The notes under the pieces were generated by a model, which was not told the origin of the DNA, searched no databases, and worked only from the letters and a program-made list of their open reading frames with translations. A stretch of 64,000 nucleotides of DNA from Phaeacidiphilus oryzae TH49. GTDB lineage: Bacteria; Actinomycetota; Actinomycetes; Streptomycetales; Streptomycetaceae. Shown here piece by piece: positions 36,241-46,134 of the stretch (within the stretch, counting starts at the first letter, position 1; each line of letters begins with the position of its first letter). The position numbers and the translations under genes were made by a program. The stretch lies in assembly GCF_000744815.1 (NCBI RefSeq), contig NZ_JQMQ01000005.1:3356055-3420054 (forward strand). The letters run 5' to 3'.

Positions 36241-37317
36241 TCAGGCGTACTCGCCGTACAGCGCCGCGCCCTCGTCGCTCTCCGCCGTGGCGGCGTCGAC
36301 GACGTCGCCCAGCAGCCAGGACTCGACGTCCCGGTCCTCCAGCACCGCGAGCACCGCGTCCACCGACTCCTGCGGCACCACGGCGACCATCCCCACGCCC
36401 ATGTTGAGGGTCTTCTCCAGCTCGATCCCGGCCACCTGGCCGACCTCGCCGACGGTGGAGAAGACCGGCAGCGGCGTCCAGGTGCCGCGGTCGAGCCGGG
36501 CGTGGAGGCCGTCCGGGATGACCCGGGCCAGGTTGGCCGCGAGTCCGCCGCCGGTGATGTGGGAGAAGGCGTGCACCTCGGCCGCCCGGGCCACCGCGAG
36601 GCAGTCCAGCGAGTAGATCCGGGTCGGCTCCAGCAGTTCCTCGCCGAGGGTGCGGCCGAACTCCGGGACCTCCCGGTCGAGCTTCCAGCCGGCCCGCTCC
36701 AGCAGCACGTGGCGGACCAGCGAGTAGCCGTTGGAGTGCAGGCCGGAGGCGGCCATCGCGATCACCGCGTCGCCGGCCCGCACCCGGTCCGCGCCGAGGA
36801 GGGCGTCCGCCTCGACCACGCCGGTGCCGGCGCCGGCCACGTCGTACTCGTCGGCGGCCAGCAGGCCCGGGTGCTCGGCGGTCTCGCCGCCGACCAGGGC
36901 GCAGCCGGCCAGCACGCAGCCCTCCGCGATGCCCTTGACGATGTCCGCGATCCGCTCCGGCACGACCTTGCCGGTGGCGATGTAGTCGGTCATGAAGAGC
37001 GGCTCGGCTCCGCACACCACCAGGTCGTCGACGACCATGCCGACCAGGTCGCGGCCGATGGTGTCGTGCTTGTCCATGGCCTGGGCGACGGCGACCTTGG
37101 TGCCCACGCCGTCGGTGGAGGTGGCCAGCATCGGGCGCTCGTAGCGCTTGAAAGCGCTGGCGTCGAAGAGGCCCGCGAAGCCGCCGAGGCCGCCGACCAC
37201 CTCGGGCCGCTTGGCCTTGCCGACCCAGCTCTTCATCAGCTCGACGGCGCGGTCGCCCGCGTCGATGTCGACGCCGGCGGCCGCGTAGGTCGCTCCGGTG
37301 GAATCGTGGTCAGTCAC
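36241..37317 (-). CDS. purM: Phosphoribosylformylglycinamidine cyclo-ligase (AIR synthetase)
   Basis: ATP-dependent closure of FGAM to AIR, step five of purine synthesis. The 358-residue protein shows YAAAGVDIDAGDRAVELMK at the start, DGVGTKV, VGGETAEHPG and HITGGGLAANLARV, all PurM signatures of the PurM/PurL ATP-binding superfamily. Length is normal. The start is GTG at 37317. It lies 149 nt downstream of purF on the same strand, so the pair probably forms one unit. Confidence 0.96.
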   Translation of the reverse strand: MTDHDSTGATYAAAGVDIDAGDRAVELMKSWVGKAKRPEVVGGLGGFAGLFDASAFKRYERPMLATSTDGVGTKVAVAQAMDKHDTIGRDLVGMVVDDLVVCGAEPLFMTDYIATGKVVPERIADIVKGIAEGCVLAGCALVGGETAEHPGLLAADEYDVAGAGTGVVEADALLGADRVRAGDAVIAMAASGLHSNGYSLVRHVLLERAGWKLDREVPEFGRTLGEELLEPTRIYSLDCLAVARAAEVHAFSHITGGGLAANLARVIPDGLHARLDRGTWTPLPVFSTVGEVGQVAGIELEKTLNMGVGMVAVVPQESVDAVLAVLEDRDVESWLLGDVVDAATAESDEGAALYGEYA

Positions 37318-37466
37318 GGGGACGGCCCTCTCGGGTCAGGGGATCGGGTGGCGCACCCCGGGGCCCCGCTGGTTCGCAGGGGGCCTCGGGGGGACTTCTG
37401 GGGGACTTCTGTGGGGGGCGGGGCGCTCTGGGGGTGCCGGACCGCCGCCTCTAGGGGATCACGCGG

Positions 37467-39059
37467 TCAGGGGCGGCGCAGCGCGTCCGACCCGCCGACG
37501 CCGCCGAAGAGCGAGCGGACGCCGTCCAGGTCGGCCGGGGAGCCGGCCCGGGGGGTGCGCTCGGCGTTGCCTGAGGCGGCGGAGCCGGAGGCGATCTCGG
37601 CCTCAAGCAGGTGCTTGCCCAGCAGCCCGGGGTCCGGCAGCTCCATCGGGTACTCGCCGTCGAAGCAGGCCCGGCAGAGCCGCTCCTTGGGCTGGTCGGT
37701 GGCCTCCACCATGCCCTCGATGGAGATGTACGCCAGCGAGTCGGCGCCCAGCGACTTGCCGATCTCCTCGACCGAGAGGCCGTTGGCGATCAGCTCGGCG
37801 CGGGTGGCGAAGTCGATGCCGAAGAAGCAGGGCCACTTGATCGGCGGCGAGGAGATCCGGATGTGCACCTCGGCGGCGCCCGCCTCGCGGAGCATCCGGA
37901 CCAGCGCCCGCTGGGTGTTGCCCCGGACGATCGAGTCGTCCACGACGACCAGCCGCTTGCCCTGGATGACCTCGCGCAGCGGGTTGAGCTTGAGCCGGAT
38001 GCCGAGCTGGCGGATGGTCTGGCTGGGCTGGATGAAGGTGCGGCCCACATAGGCGTTCTTCACCAGGCCGGAGCCGTACGGGATCCCGCTGGCCTCGGCG
38101 TAGCCGATGGCGGCCGGGGTGCCGGACTCCGGGGTCGCTATCACCAGGTCGGCCTCGGCCGGGGCCTCGGCGGCGAGCTTGCGGCCCATCTCCACCCGGG
38201 CGAGGTGGACGTTGCGGCCGTTGATGCTGGTGTCCGGACGGGCCAGGTAGACGTACTCGAAGACGCAGCCCTTGGGGCGGGCCTCGGCGAACCGGGAGGC
38301 GCGGAGGCCCTCCTGGTCGATGGCGACCATCTCGCCGGGCTCGACCTCGCGGATGAAGCTGGCGCCGACGATGTCCAGCGCCGCCGTCTCGGAGGCGACC
38401 ACCCAGCCGCGCTCCAGGCGGCCGAGGACCAGCGGGCGGATGCCCTGCGGGTCGCGGGCCGCGTAGAGGGTGTTCTCGTCCATGAAGACGAGGGAGAAGG
38501 CGCCCTTGACCGAGGGCAGGATCTGCCGGGCGGTCTCCTCCACGGTCCACTCGGGGTGGCCCGCGAGGAGGGCGGTGACCAGGTCGGAGTCGTTGGTGGC
38601 CGAGCCCCGGCCGTCGCGGGAGACGTGCTCCTCGCCGGGGAGTTCGGCCACCAGCCGGGCCAGCTCGGCGGTGTTGACCAGGTTTCCGTTGTGGCCCAGG
38701 GCGAGCGAGCCGTGGGCGGTCGCCCGGAAGGTGGGCTGGGCGTTCTCCCAGACCGAGGAGCCGGTCGTGGAGTAGCGCGCGTGGCCGATCGCGATATGGC
38801 CGGTGAGCGCACCGAGCGAGGTCTCGTCGAAGACCTGCGAGACCAGACCCATGTCCTTGTAGACGAGGATCTGGGAGCCGTTGCTCACTGCGATGCCCGC
38901 GGACTCCTGTCCCCGGTGCTGCAGCGCGTACAGCCCGTAGTAGGTGAGTTTGGCGACCTCTTCACCCGGGGCCCAGACGCCGAAGACGCCGCAGGCGTCC
39001 TGGGGGCCCTTCTCACCCGGGAGGAGGTCGTGGCTGAGTCGTCCGTCACCACGTGGCAC
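37467..39059 (-). CDS. purF: Amidophosphoribosyltransferase
   Basis: Catalyses the first committed purine step, PRPP plus glutamine to phosphoribosylamine. The 530-residue protein has a short propeptide before the N-terminal nucleophile Cys in DACGVFGVW. It then has a class II glutaminase domain (GLYALQHRGQESAG), and a phosphoribosyltransferase domain with the PRPP motif VVVDDSIVRGNT. CRACFDGEYP provides Cys residues typical of the iron-sulfur type of PurF. TAGACT is 7 nt before the GTG start, with no ribosome-binding site, so it is probably leaderless. Confidence 0.96.
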   Translation of the reverse strand: MPRGDGRLSHDLLPGEKGPQDACGVFGVWAPGEEVAKLTYYGLYALQHRGQESAGIAVSNGSQILVYKDMGLVSQVFDETSLGALTGHIAIGHARYSTTGSSVWENAQPTFRATAHGSLALGHNGNLVNTAELARLVAELPGEEHVSRDGRGSATNDSDLVTALLAGHPEWTVEETARQILPSVKGAFSLVFMDENTLYAARDPQGIRPLVLGRLERGWVVASETAALDIVGASFIREVEPGEMVAIDQEGLRASRFAEARPKGCVFEYVYLARPDTSINGRNVHLARVEMGRKLAAEAPAEADLVIATPESGTPAAIGYAEASGIPYGSGLVKNAYVGRTFIQPSQTIRQLGIRLKLNPLREVIQGKRLVVVDDSIVRGNTQRALVRMLREAGAAEVHIRISSPPIKWPCFFGIDFATRAELIANGLSVEEIGKSLGADSLAYISIEGMVEATDQPKERLCRACFDGEYPMELPDPGLLGKHLLEAEIASGSAASGNAERTPRAGSPADLDGVRSLFGGVGGSDALRRP

Positions 39060-39066
39060 GCCACCG

Positions 39067-39072
39067 AGTCTA
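39067..39072 (-). promoter_or_regulatory. -10 element of purF, leaderless
   Basis: TAGACT on the minus strand ends 7 nt before the purF GTG; the -35 region is not consensus. Confidence 0.45.
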
Positions 39073-39161
39073 GGGCAGGCGATCCGGGTGGTTCGAACGA
39101 GATGGCAACGGTCGTGCGCGGTCCGGAAGCTGACGCCGCCTCGGACGCGCGTAGACCGCCC

Positions 39162-39989
39162 TCAGGCCATTACAGGGAGTAGCGCGGAGAGATCGCTGCG
39201 CTCCCCACTGGCCGTGAGTTCCGCCACTTCCACCGCGTCTTCCCAGGTCAGACGCCCGGTGGCGAGCCGGACCCAGACCAGCGGAGAGGTCTCCACCACA
39301 TTCGGCGGGGTGCCGCGGGTGTGCCGGGGGCCCTCGACGCACTGGACGACCGCGAACGGGGGGATCCGCAGTTCGACGGAGCCGCCCGGGGCCTGTTCCG
39401 CGAGGGTGTCGGCGAGCAGCCGGACCACGGCGGCCAGGGCCTGCCGGTCGTGCGGGAAGTCCGGCCTCTCGGGGTCGGCGGCCTGGAGGGCGGCGGTGAG
39501 GTCGTCGGCGTGGACCACGGACTCGACGAGGCGGGTGACCAGGAAGTCGGCCAGCCGGAGGGTGCCGAGCCGGGTCGGGACGAGGAGGGACTCCTGTCCG
39601 GCCAGGTCGGGGAGTTGGCCCAGGAGGTGGTCGATCGCGGCGACCGGGTCGTAGGCGCCGCCCGCGGCCCGCTCCCGGACCGTCTCGTCGATGGCCTGGG
39701 CGGCCTCGGCGGCGCCGCGGACCCAGCCCGTCAGGTCGAGCGGGCGGGCGGCGGCGCCGGCCGGCGGGGTGTCCCGGGCGGCGGTGAGGGCGCGCTCCAC
39801 CGCGTCCGCGGCGAAGCCGAGGTGGACGGCGAGCTCGCGGACGGTCCAGTCGCCGAGGCGGGTGGGGAGGAGGAGTTGATCCTCCGTCAGCCCGGCGAGC
39901 TGTTCGCGGATCGCGGTGAACTCGGCGGCGAGCGCCGAGCGCACCGCGGCGGGGTGGTAGGTCCTGGCGCGGCGACTGGTCTGCGGCAT
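39162..39989 (-). CDS. Mycothiol-dependent maleylpyruvate isomerase-like / sterol-carrier fold protein
   Basis: A 275-residue protein with an N-terminal DinB-like four-helix domain (LTEDQLLLPTRLGDWTVREL, with a His in VHLGFAADAVE). Such domains use mycothiol in maleylpyruvate isomerase relatives. The C-terminal part is a sterol-carrier-like alpha/beta domain (VWVRLATGRLTWEDAVEVAE). The natural substrate is unknown; relatives beside purF are conserved in Streptomyces. The start is ATG 39989. The DUF4097 lipoprotein gene lies 20 nt upstream in the same direction. Confidence 0.8.
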   Translation of the reverse strand: MPQTSRRARTYHPAAVRSALAAEFTAIREQLAGLTEDQLLLPTRLGDWTVRELAVHLGFAADAVERALTAARDTPPAGAAARPLDLTGWVRGAAEAAQAIDETVRERAAGGAYDPVAAIDHLLGQLPDLAGQESLLVPTRLGTLRLADFLVTRLVESVVHADDLTAALQAADPERPDFPHDRQALAAVVRLLADTLAEQAPGGSVELRIPPFAVVQCVEGPRHTRGTPPNVVETSPLVWVRLATGRLTWEDAVEVAELTASGERSDLSALLPVMA

Positions 39990-40009
39990 GCCGGAAGCGT
40001 AACCGGGCC

Positions 40010-40846
40010 TCAGAAGGTGCCGAGGGCGATGTTCCCGGTGACGGTGTGGACGGTCAGGGTGTCGGCGGCGGCGGAGTCGTTCGGCAGGCCGCTGGTGACC
40101 GAGCCGGTCACCGTGTGGGCGTCCACCCGGTAGGCGTGGCGGGGCAGGGTGAGCCGGATGCCGCCCGCGGCGGCGGTGGCCGAGATCCGGTGCGGGGCGG
40201 ACGAGAAGACCACCTGCTGGCTGCCGGCGCCGGAGGCCAGGTCGGCGGTGGCGGAGGAGACGTCCCGGCCGGTGATGGTGCCGGAGAGGGCGGTCACGAT
40301 CAGCGGTCCGCCGATCCCGTCCAGATCGACGTCGCCCGAGCCGACGTTGACGGTCACCGCCCCGGCCGCCCGGTTCACCCGCACCGTCCCGGCGCCGCCG
40401 CGGACCTGGACGGTGTCGGCGCCGGTCACACTGACCGGACCGGCGGCGGAGTCCACGGTGACGGCGGGGCCCGGCGGGGTGGTGATCCGGTAGTCGATCG
40501 AGCAGTCGCAGCCGGAGCCGAGGGTCAGCGAGCCGCCTGAGGTGCTGCCGGGGACGGCCGCCGGCTTGTCGCCGTGGTACTCGATGTCGCGGTGCACGGT
40601 GGTGGCCGAGGTGCCGGACGGGCCCGCGGTGATCTCCACCGAGCCGGCCCCGCCGCGCACGGTGATCTTGTTCAGCTGACCGTGGACGGTGGTGTCGTCC
40701 GAGGCGTGCGCGGCCGAGCCGCCGACGTCCACCGAGATGGACGGCGTGGAGCTGGAGCACCCGCTCAGCGCGAGCGCGACGGAGGCGAGGACGGCGGCGG
40801 CCGCGGCACCGAGCGCGGTACGCCGCCGATGGATCGGAGCCGGCAT
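40010..40846 (-). CDS. DUF4097-type putative lipoprotein with beta-helix repeats
   Basis: A 278-residue surface protein. Residues 1-30 are a lipoprotein signal with lipobox LALSGC. The remainder consists of short repeated beta-strands (SVEITAGPS, PVSVTGADTVQVRGGAG, DVDLDGIGG), typical of DUF4097 putative adhesins that form a right-handed beta-helix. A CDCS pair near residue 113 could form a disulfide. It shares direction with the mycothiol-linked gene 20 nt downstream. Confidence 0.8.
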   Translation of the reverse strand: MPAPIHRRRTALGAAAAAVLASVALALSGCSSSTPSISVDVGGSAAHASDDTTVHGQLNKITVRGGAGSVEITAGPSGTSATTVHRDIEYHGDKPAAVPGSTSGGSLTLGSGCDCSIDYRITTPPGPAVTVDSAAGPVSVTGADTVQVRGGAGTVRVNRAAGAVTVNVGSGDVDLDGIGGPLIVTALSGTITGRDVSSATADLASGAGSQQVVFSSAPHRISATAAAGGIRLTLPRHAYRVDAHTVTGSVTSGLPNDSAAADTLTVHTVTGNIALGTF

Positions 40847-40926
40847 GTCTCCCCCTGGATGCAGCTTCTGCGCGGTTCGTCCCCCGCCCTCTTCCTGCCC
40901 CCGGCGGGAGGACTACTCACAGCTTG

Positions 40927-41373
40927 TCACCCTCGGGTGACGGTGCGCGTCAACTCCCGGTGCAGGGGCCGCGCGGTGGCCAGGACGAAGCAGCCGAAGA
41001 GGGTGATGACCGGCAGTCCGTAGGGGCGGAGGAGGACGCCCGCCGGGTCGCCGGCGAGGAGCGGCGCGTCGGCCCACCAGTTGGCCGCCACGTCCAGCGC
41101 CATCACCGCGGCCCCGATCGGGGCGGCGGACGGGCGGCGGCGCAGGAGGAGGACGACCACCAGCGGGTCGAGCAGCAGCAGGGCGTGGAAGAGGAGCTGC
41201 GCGGGCAGCGGCGCCGAGCGGTAGGCGTGGAGGCCGCCGGTGCCGACGTCCCACAGGTGGGCGCCGAGGCCCTCGGCGAAGCCGATCACCCAGATCCAGC
41301 GGGCCCAGCGGATCCAGCGGGGCGCGGGGAGCTCGGTCGGAAGGGGTGCGGCGGGCTGAGTCTTGGCTGTCAT
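40927..41373 (-). CDS. Small integral membrane protein, unknown function
   Basis: A 148-residue protein with four predicted membrane helices (about residues 25-45, 55-75, 82-100 and 115-133) and a short basic tail. Acidic and tryptophan residues lie in the loops (GLGAHLWDVGTGGLHAY, then DVAANWWADAP). The start is ATG 41373. I do not recognise the family. Confidence 0.65.
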   Translation of the reverse strand: MTAKTQPAAPLPTELPAPRWIRWARWIWVIGFAEGLGAHLWDVGTGGLHAYRSAPLPAQLLFHALLLLDPLVVVLLLRRRPSAAPIGAAVMALDVAANWWADAPLLAGDPAGVLLRPYGLPVITLFGCFVLATARPLHRELTRTVTRG

Positions 41374-41506
41374 GGCGCTTCGAAGGTAACCGGCGCCGAA
41401 CGCCGTGGCACTCGTTCGGGTGATCGCGGCGGCTTCCGGACGGTTCGTCCGCGTACCGGGCCTACGCTGCCGATTCCTGCAGGCCGTACTGGGGTGGGGG
41501 TGCCGG

Positions 41507-41794
41507 ATGGGGCAGCGGACGACAGGGCGGATGGGACGGCGGGCCGAGGTGTTCGGCCTGGCGGACCGACTCCGGGCGCTGGCCGCGGAGTTGGAGGGGC
41601 ACGCCGGGCAGCTCCGGCTGCGGACCGGCGCGATGCGGTGGGAGGGCGAGGCGGCGAACGCGTTCCGGCGGCGGATCCGGCGCCGGGTCGGCGAGGCGCT
41701 GCTCGGCGCGGACGGCCTGAGAGCGGCGGCGGCCGCGCTGGAGCGCTACGCACGCGGCCTCGCGCTCCCGGCCGGCGAGGGGATCGCCCGGTGA
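41507..41794 (+). CDS. WXG100-like small helical protein
   Basis: A 95-residue all-helical protein with the WxG turn (MRWEGEAANAFRR, W45-E-G47) between two Ala/Leu/Glu/Arg-rich helices, as in WXG100/ESAT-6-like substrates of type VII secretion. It is more basic and shorter at the C-terminus than classical EsxA. The ATG at 41507 follows a G-rich stretch. Its stop overlaps the GTG of the next gene (GTGA), so the two proteins are probably made and act together. Confidence 0.65.
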   Translation: MGQRTTGRMGRRAEVFGLADRLRALAAELEGHAGQLRLRTGAMRWEGEAANAFRRRIRRRVGEALLGADGLRAAAAALERYARGLALPAGEGIAR

Positions 41795-43170
41795 GCGCCC
41801 CCGACCTGCGGGTGGACGCCGAAGAACTGGCAGGGCTGCGCGCCGAGTTGGCGACCGCCGCGGAACGGGTCCAGCGGACGCTGAGCGCCGCGCGCCGGCT
41901 GCTCGCGGCCGTCGGCGCGGAACCGGACGCGGCCCCGGAGGCCCGGGCGCTGCTGGCCGGGACGCTGGACGGGCTGCACCTCCTCGGCCCCGACCTGGAG
42001 CGGGACGCTGCCGCCCTGGCGGGGGTGGCGGAGGCGTATCGGCGTACGGAGGAGGAGACGACGGCGGCGCTGCGCGCGCTGGCGGTGCGGCTCGGAGGGC
42101 GCGCGGCCCACGCGGGGCACGCAGGGCTCGCGAGTCGCGCGAGGCGCGCGGAAAGATATCCACAGGTTGTGGACGAACCGTCCGCGTACGGCCCGCTCGC
42201 CCCCTCCGGTCGTCCGGCGTCGGCCGGGGGCCGGCCGCAGGGCCGGGGCGAGGCGCCGAGGCAGCGGTCGCACACCGCGCATCGGATGCCTGCCGCCCGC
42301 GCGGCGCATCTGACCCACCTCGCCTATCTGGCGCACTGCGCCCACCACGCCCACGGCGTTCATCTCGCCCACCGGGCGCACGCCGAGCGGTCGGCCCGGC
42401 ACGGCAGGCGGTGGTCCGGCCCGCACGGCGGGGCGGGCGCCACGGGGCTGGCGCACTGGCACGCGCCGGGCGCCGGAGCCCACGGCGCGGGGCAGCCGCG
42501 CCCGTGCGCGACCGCGCGCCCCACGGCGCCGGCCGGTCCCGGCGGATCCTCCGGACTGCCGCCGCTGCTCGGGCCCTGGCCGCTGGGGCCCTGTCGGCAG
42601 ACCAGCGGCAGCGGATGGCCGGCGGCCGGGCGGCCGCATCAGCCGGGTCGGCCGCACCAGCCCGGGCGCCCTCGCCGCCCGGGCCATCCGCATCGGCCGC
42701 GACCGACCCGTCCGCAGGGCCACGCTCCGGGCCGTCCGCACGGCCATGCCCCCGGCCGGGGATCGCTCGGCTCCCCCGCTCGCGAGACCATCCTCCGCCG
42801 CGCCGCGCGCTGGGCCGCGCACCCGGTGCCGTACAGCATGGCGGCCCGCCACCATGGGTGGCGGGCCGACTGCTCGGGGTTCCTCTCGATGGCCTGGGGT
42901 CTCGACCGCTCATACACCACGGTGACCCTGCCGCGCGTCGCCCATCGCATCCGCAAAGCCGAACTCCGGCCCGGGGACGCGCTGTTGAACAGATCCCCGG
43001 GCCGATACGGCCATGTGGTGCTCTTCGAGCGCTGGGCGGACTCCGCACACACCGCGTACTACGGGTACGAACAGTCCCCTGGCGGGACGAAGCACCGGCG
43101 CATCCCGTACCCGTACTTCCCGGGGCACGGGCGCTTCGTCCCCTACCGCCTCAACCGGCTGGGGCGGTGA
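41791..43170 (+). CDS. Helical-N-terminus / His-rich linker / NlpC-P60 protein
   Basis: A 459-residue three-part protein. Residues 1-105 are a helical hairpin like the partner WXG-type protein. Residues about 140-325 are a low-complexity linker extremely rich in His, Gly, Pro and Arg, including an alternating Ala-His stretch (167-200) and Gly-Arg-Pro-His units. Residues 330-459 are an NlpC/P60-like hydrolase with Cys361 in RADCSGFLSMAW and His408 in YGHVVLFERW, so the core catalytic residues are present. There is no signal peptide. Secretion through a type VII-like route with the upstream partner is a reasonable inference. It converges on purL, 1 nt away, with no terminator. Confidence 0.75.
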   Translation: MSAPDLRVDAEELAGLRAELATAAERVQRTLSAARRLLAAVGAEPDAAPEARALLAGTLDGLHLLGPDLERDAAALAGVAEAYRRTEEETTAALRALAVRLGGRAAHAGHAGLASRARRAERYPQVVDEPSAYGPLAPSGRPASAGGRPQGRGEAPRQRSHTAHRMPAARAAHLTHLAYLAHCAHHAHGVHLAHRAHAERSARHGRRWSGPHGGAGATGLAHWHAPGAGAHGAGQPRPCATARPTAPAGPGGSSGLPPLLGPWPLGPCRQTSGSGWPAAGRPHQPGRPHQPGRPRRPGHPHRPRPTRPQGHAPGRPHGHAPGRGSLGSPARETILRRAARWAAHPVPYSMAARHHGWRADCSGFLSMAWGLDRSYTTVTLPRVAHRIRKAELRPGDALLNRSPGRYGHVVLFERWADSAHTAYYGYEQSPGGTKHRRIPYPYFPGHGRFVPYRLNRLGR

Positions 43171-43171
43171 C

Positions 43172-45454
43172 TCAGCCGAAGAGCCCCTCCAGAACGCCGG
43201 TGCTCGCCTCGCGCAGCTCCGCCAGCGGCAGCGTGAACTGCCCCTGGACCTCCAGCGCGTCGCCGTCCAGCACGCCGATCCGCGCCGCCGGGAGGCCGCG
43301 CGCCGAGCACATCTCGCTGAACCGCAGCTCCTCGCTGCGCGGGACGGAGACGATCGCCCGGCCCGCCGACTCGGAGAAGAGGAAGACGAACGGGTCCACG
43401 TCCGCCGGCGGAACGATCCGCGCGCCCTGGCCGCCCTTGACCAGGCTCTCCACCAGGGCCTGGGCCAGGCCGCCGTCGGAGAGGTCGTGGGCCGCGTCGA
43501 TCATCCCGTCCCGGGAGGCGGCGATCAGGATGTCGGCGAGCAGCCGCTCCCGCTCCAGGTCCACCTTGGGCGGCAGGCCGCCCAGGTGGCCGTGGGCGAC
43601 CTGGGTCCAGACCGAGCCGCCGAACTCGTCCTCGGTGTCCCCGAGGAGGTAGACCAGCTGGCCCTCCTGGGCGAAGGCCATCGGCGTCCGGCGGGACACG
43701 TCGTCGATGACGCCGAGGACGCCGACCACCGGGGTCGGGTGGATGGCCACGTCCCCGGTCTGGTTGTAGAGCGAGACGTTGCCGCCGGTCACCGGGGTGC
43801 CCAGGATCTGGCAGGCGTCCGCGAGCCCGCGGGTCGCCTCGGCGAACTGCCACATCACGTCCGGGTCCTCGGGGGAGCCGAAGTTGAGGCAGTCGGTGAC
43901 CGCCAGCGGCTTGGCCCCGGTCGCGGCGACGTTGCGGTACGCCTCGGCCAGCGCCAGCTGGGCACCGGCGTACGGGTCGAGCTTGGCGTAGCGGCCGTTG
44001 CCGTCGGTGGCGATGGCCACGCCGAGCCCGGTCTCCTCGTCGACCCGGATCATCCCGGAGTCCTCCGGCTGGGCCAGCACGGTGTTGCCCAGCACGAAGC
44101 GGTCGTACTGGTCGGTGACCCAGCTCTTGGACGCCTGGTTCGGCGAGGAGGCGACCTCCAGCACGACGGCCCGGAGTTCGTCACCGCTGGCCGGGCGCTT
44201 GAGCCGCTCGGCGGTCGGCGCGTCGGCCTGCAGCCCGTCCTGCCACTCCGGCCGGGCGAACGGCCGCTGGTAGGTGGGGCCCTCGTGGGCGACGGTCCGC
44301 GGCGGGACGTCGACGATCTGCTCGCCGTGCCAGAAGATCTCCAGCCGCTCGCCCTCCGTCACCTCGCCGATGACGGTGGCGATGACGTCCCACTTCTCGC
44401 AGATCTCCAGGAAGCGGTCGACATTCTCGGGCGTGACGACCGCGCACATCCGCTCCTGCGACTCGCTCATCAGGATCTCCTCGGGGGAGAGCGAGGAGTC
44501 GCGGAGCGGCACGGTGTCCAGCTCGACCCGCATGCCGCCGGAGCCGGCCGAGGCCAACTCGCTGGTGGCGCAGGAGAGTCCGGCGCCGCCGAGGTCCTGG
44601 ATGCCGACCACGAGGTCCTCCTTGAAGACCTCGAGGGTGCACTCGATCAGCAGCTTCTCCTGGAAGGGGTCGCCGACCTGGACCGCGGGGCGCTTGGTCG
44701 GACCGCCGTCCGCGAAGGTCTCCGAGGCGAGCACGGAGACGCCGCCGATGCCGTCGCCGCCGGTGCGGGCGCCGTAGAGGATCACCTTGTTGCCGGCCCC
44801 CGAGGCCTTGGCGAGGTGGATGTCCTCGTGCTTCATCACGCCCACACACAGCGCGTTGACCAGCGGGTTGCCCTGGTAGCAGTCGTCGAAGACGATCTCG
44901 CCGCCGATGTTCGGCAGGCCCAGGCAGTTGCCGTAGCCGCCGATCCCGGAGACCACGCCGGGCAGCACCCGCCTGGTGTCCGGGTGGTCCGCCGCGCCGA
45001 AGCGCAGCGGGTCCATCACGGCGACCGGGCGGGCGCCCATCGCCAGGATGTCCCGGACGATGCCGCCGATCCCGGTGGCCGCGCCCTGGTAGGGCTCGAT
45101 GTACGAGGGGTGGTTGTGCGACTCGACCTTGAAGGTCACCGCGTAGCCCTGGCCGACGTCGACCACGCCGGCGTTCTCGCCGATGCCGACCAGCATCGCG
45201 TCGTTGGCCGGGGCCTTCTCGCCGAACTGCTTGAGGTGGACCTTGCTGCTCTTGTACGAGCAGTGCTCGGACCACATCACCGAGTACATCGCCAGCTCGG
45301 CGCCGGTGGGGCGGCGGCCGAGGATGTCGCGGATCCGCTGGTACTCGTCCGGCTTGAGGCCGAGCTCGGCCCAGGGCTGCTCGTCCTCGGGCGTCCCGGC
45401 GGCCCGCGCCACGGTGTCCAGCTGCTTGTGAGTGCTCATCGGATACTCGCTCAT
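43172..45454 (-). CDS. purL: Phosphoribosylformylglycinamidine synthase subunit PurL
   Basis: The large catalytic subunit of FGAM synthase, which converts FGAR, glutamine-derived ammonia and ATP into FGAM. The 760-residue protein is of the small PurL type that needs PurQ and PurS. It shows [37 protein letters not shown] and a second ATP-grasp-like half with [12 protein letters not shown]. The start at 45454 overlaps the purQ stop (ATGA); a second ATG is five codons on. Translation should be coupled to purQ. Confidence 0.96.
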   Translation of the reverse strand: MSEYPMSTHKQLDTVARAAGTPEDEQPWAELGLKPDEYQRIRDILGRRPTGAELAMYSVMWSEHCSYKSSKVHLKQFGEKAPANDAMLVGIGENAGVVDVGQGYAVTFKVESHNHPSYIEPYQGAATGIGGIVRDILAMGARPVAVMDPLRFGAADHPDTRRVLPGVVSGIGGYGNCLGLPNIGGEIVFDDCYQGNPLVNALCVGVMKHEDIHLAKASGAGNKVILYGARTGGDGIGGVSVLASETFADGGPTKRPAVQVGDPFQEKLLIECTLEVFKEDLVVGIQDLGGAGLSCATSELASAGSGGMRVELDTVPLRDSSLSPEEILMSESQERMCAVVTPENVDRFLEICEKWDVIATVIGEVTEGERLEIFWHGEQIVDVPPRTVAHEGPTYQRPFARPEWQDGLQADAPTAERLKRPASGDELRAVVLEVASSPNQASKSWVTDQYDRFVLGNTVLAQPEDSGMIRVDEETGLGVAIATDGNGRYAKLDPYAGAQLALAEAYRNVAATGAKPLAVTDCLNFGSPEDPDVMWQFAEATRGLADACQILGTPVTGGNVSLYNQTGDVAIHPTPVVGVLGVIDDVSRRTPMAFAQEGQLVYLLGDTEDEFGGSVWTQVAHGHLGGLPPKVDLERERLLADILIAASRDGMIDAAHDLSDGGLAQALVESLVKGGQGARIVPPADVDPFVFLFSESAGRAIVSVPRSEELRFSEMCSARGLPAARIGVLDGDALEVQGQFTLPLAELREASTGVLEGLFG

Positions 45455-46134
45455 CGGACGCTGACCAGACGCTTCAGTACGGAGGTGAAGAAGCCGAGGC
45501 CGTCGGTGCCGCCGGTACCGATGCCGGGCTCCACGGCGTGCTCGGGGTGCGGCATCAGGCCGACCACGTTGCCCGCCTCGTTGGTGATGCCGGCGATGTC
45601 GTTCACCGAGCCGTTGGGGTTGACGTCGAGGTAGCGGAAGACCACCCGGCCCTCGGCCTCCAGCTGCTCCACGGTGCGGCGGTCCGCGGTGTACCGGCCG
45701 TCCATGTTCTTCAGCGGGACCGAGATCTCCTGGCCGGCGTCGTAGTCCGCGGTCCAGGCGGTGTCCCCGTTCTCCACCCGCAGCTTCTGGTCGCGGCAGA
45801 TGAAGTGGAGGTGGTTGTTGCGGAGCATGGCGCCGGGCAGCAGGTGCGACTCGGTCAGCACCTGGAAGCCGTTGCAGATGCCGAGCACCGGCATCCCGGC
45901 CCGGGCCTGCTCGATGACCGTCTCCATCACCGGGGAGAACCGGGAGATGGCGCCGGCCCGCAGATAGTCGCCGTAGGAGAAGCCGCCGGGCAGCACCACC
46001 GCGTCGACCCCGTGGACGTCCTTCTCGCGGTGCCAGAGGGCGACCGGCTCGGCGCCCGCCCGCTGCACCGCGCGCTGGGCGTCGCGGTCGTCGAGGGATC
46101 CGGGGAAGGTGACGACGCCGATCCGCGCGGTCAC
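45451..46134 (-). CDS. purQ: Phosphoribosylformylglycinamidine synthase glutaminase subunit PurQ
   Basis: A class I glutamine amidotransferase that releases ammonia for PurL. In the 227-residue protein the nucleophile Cys is in [11 protein letters not shown] and the His-Glu pair is in [23 protein letters not shown] is also conserved. The GTG start overlaps the purS stop by four bases, and the stop overlaps the purL start. Confidence 0.96.
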   Translation of the reverse strand: MTARIGVVTFPGSLDDRDAQRAVQRAGAEPVALWHREKDVHGVDAVVLPGGFSYGDYLRAGAISRFSPVMETVIEQARAGMPVLGICNGFQVLTESHLLPGAMLRNNHLHFICRDQKLRVENGDTAWTADYDAGQEISVPLKNMDGRYTADRRTVEQLEAEGRVVFRYLDVNPNGSVNDIAGITNEAGNVVGLMPHPEHAVEPGIGTGGTDGLGFFTSVLKRLVSVR

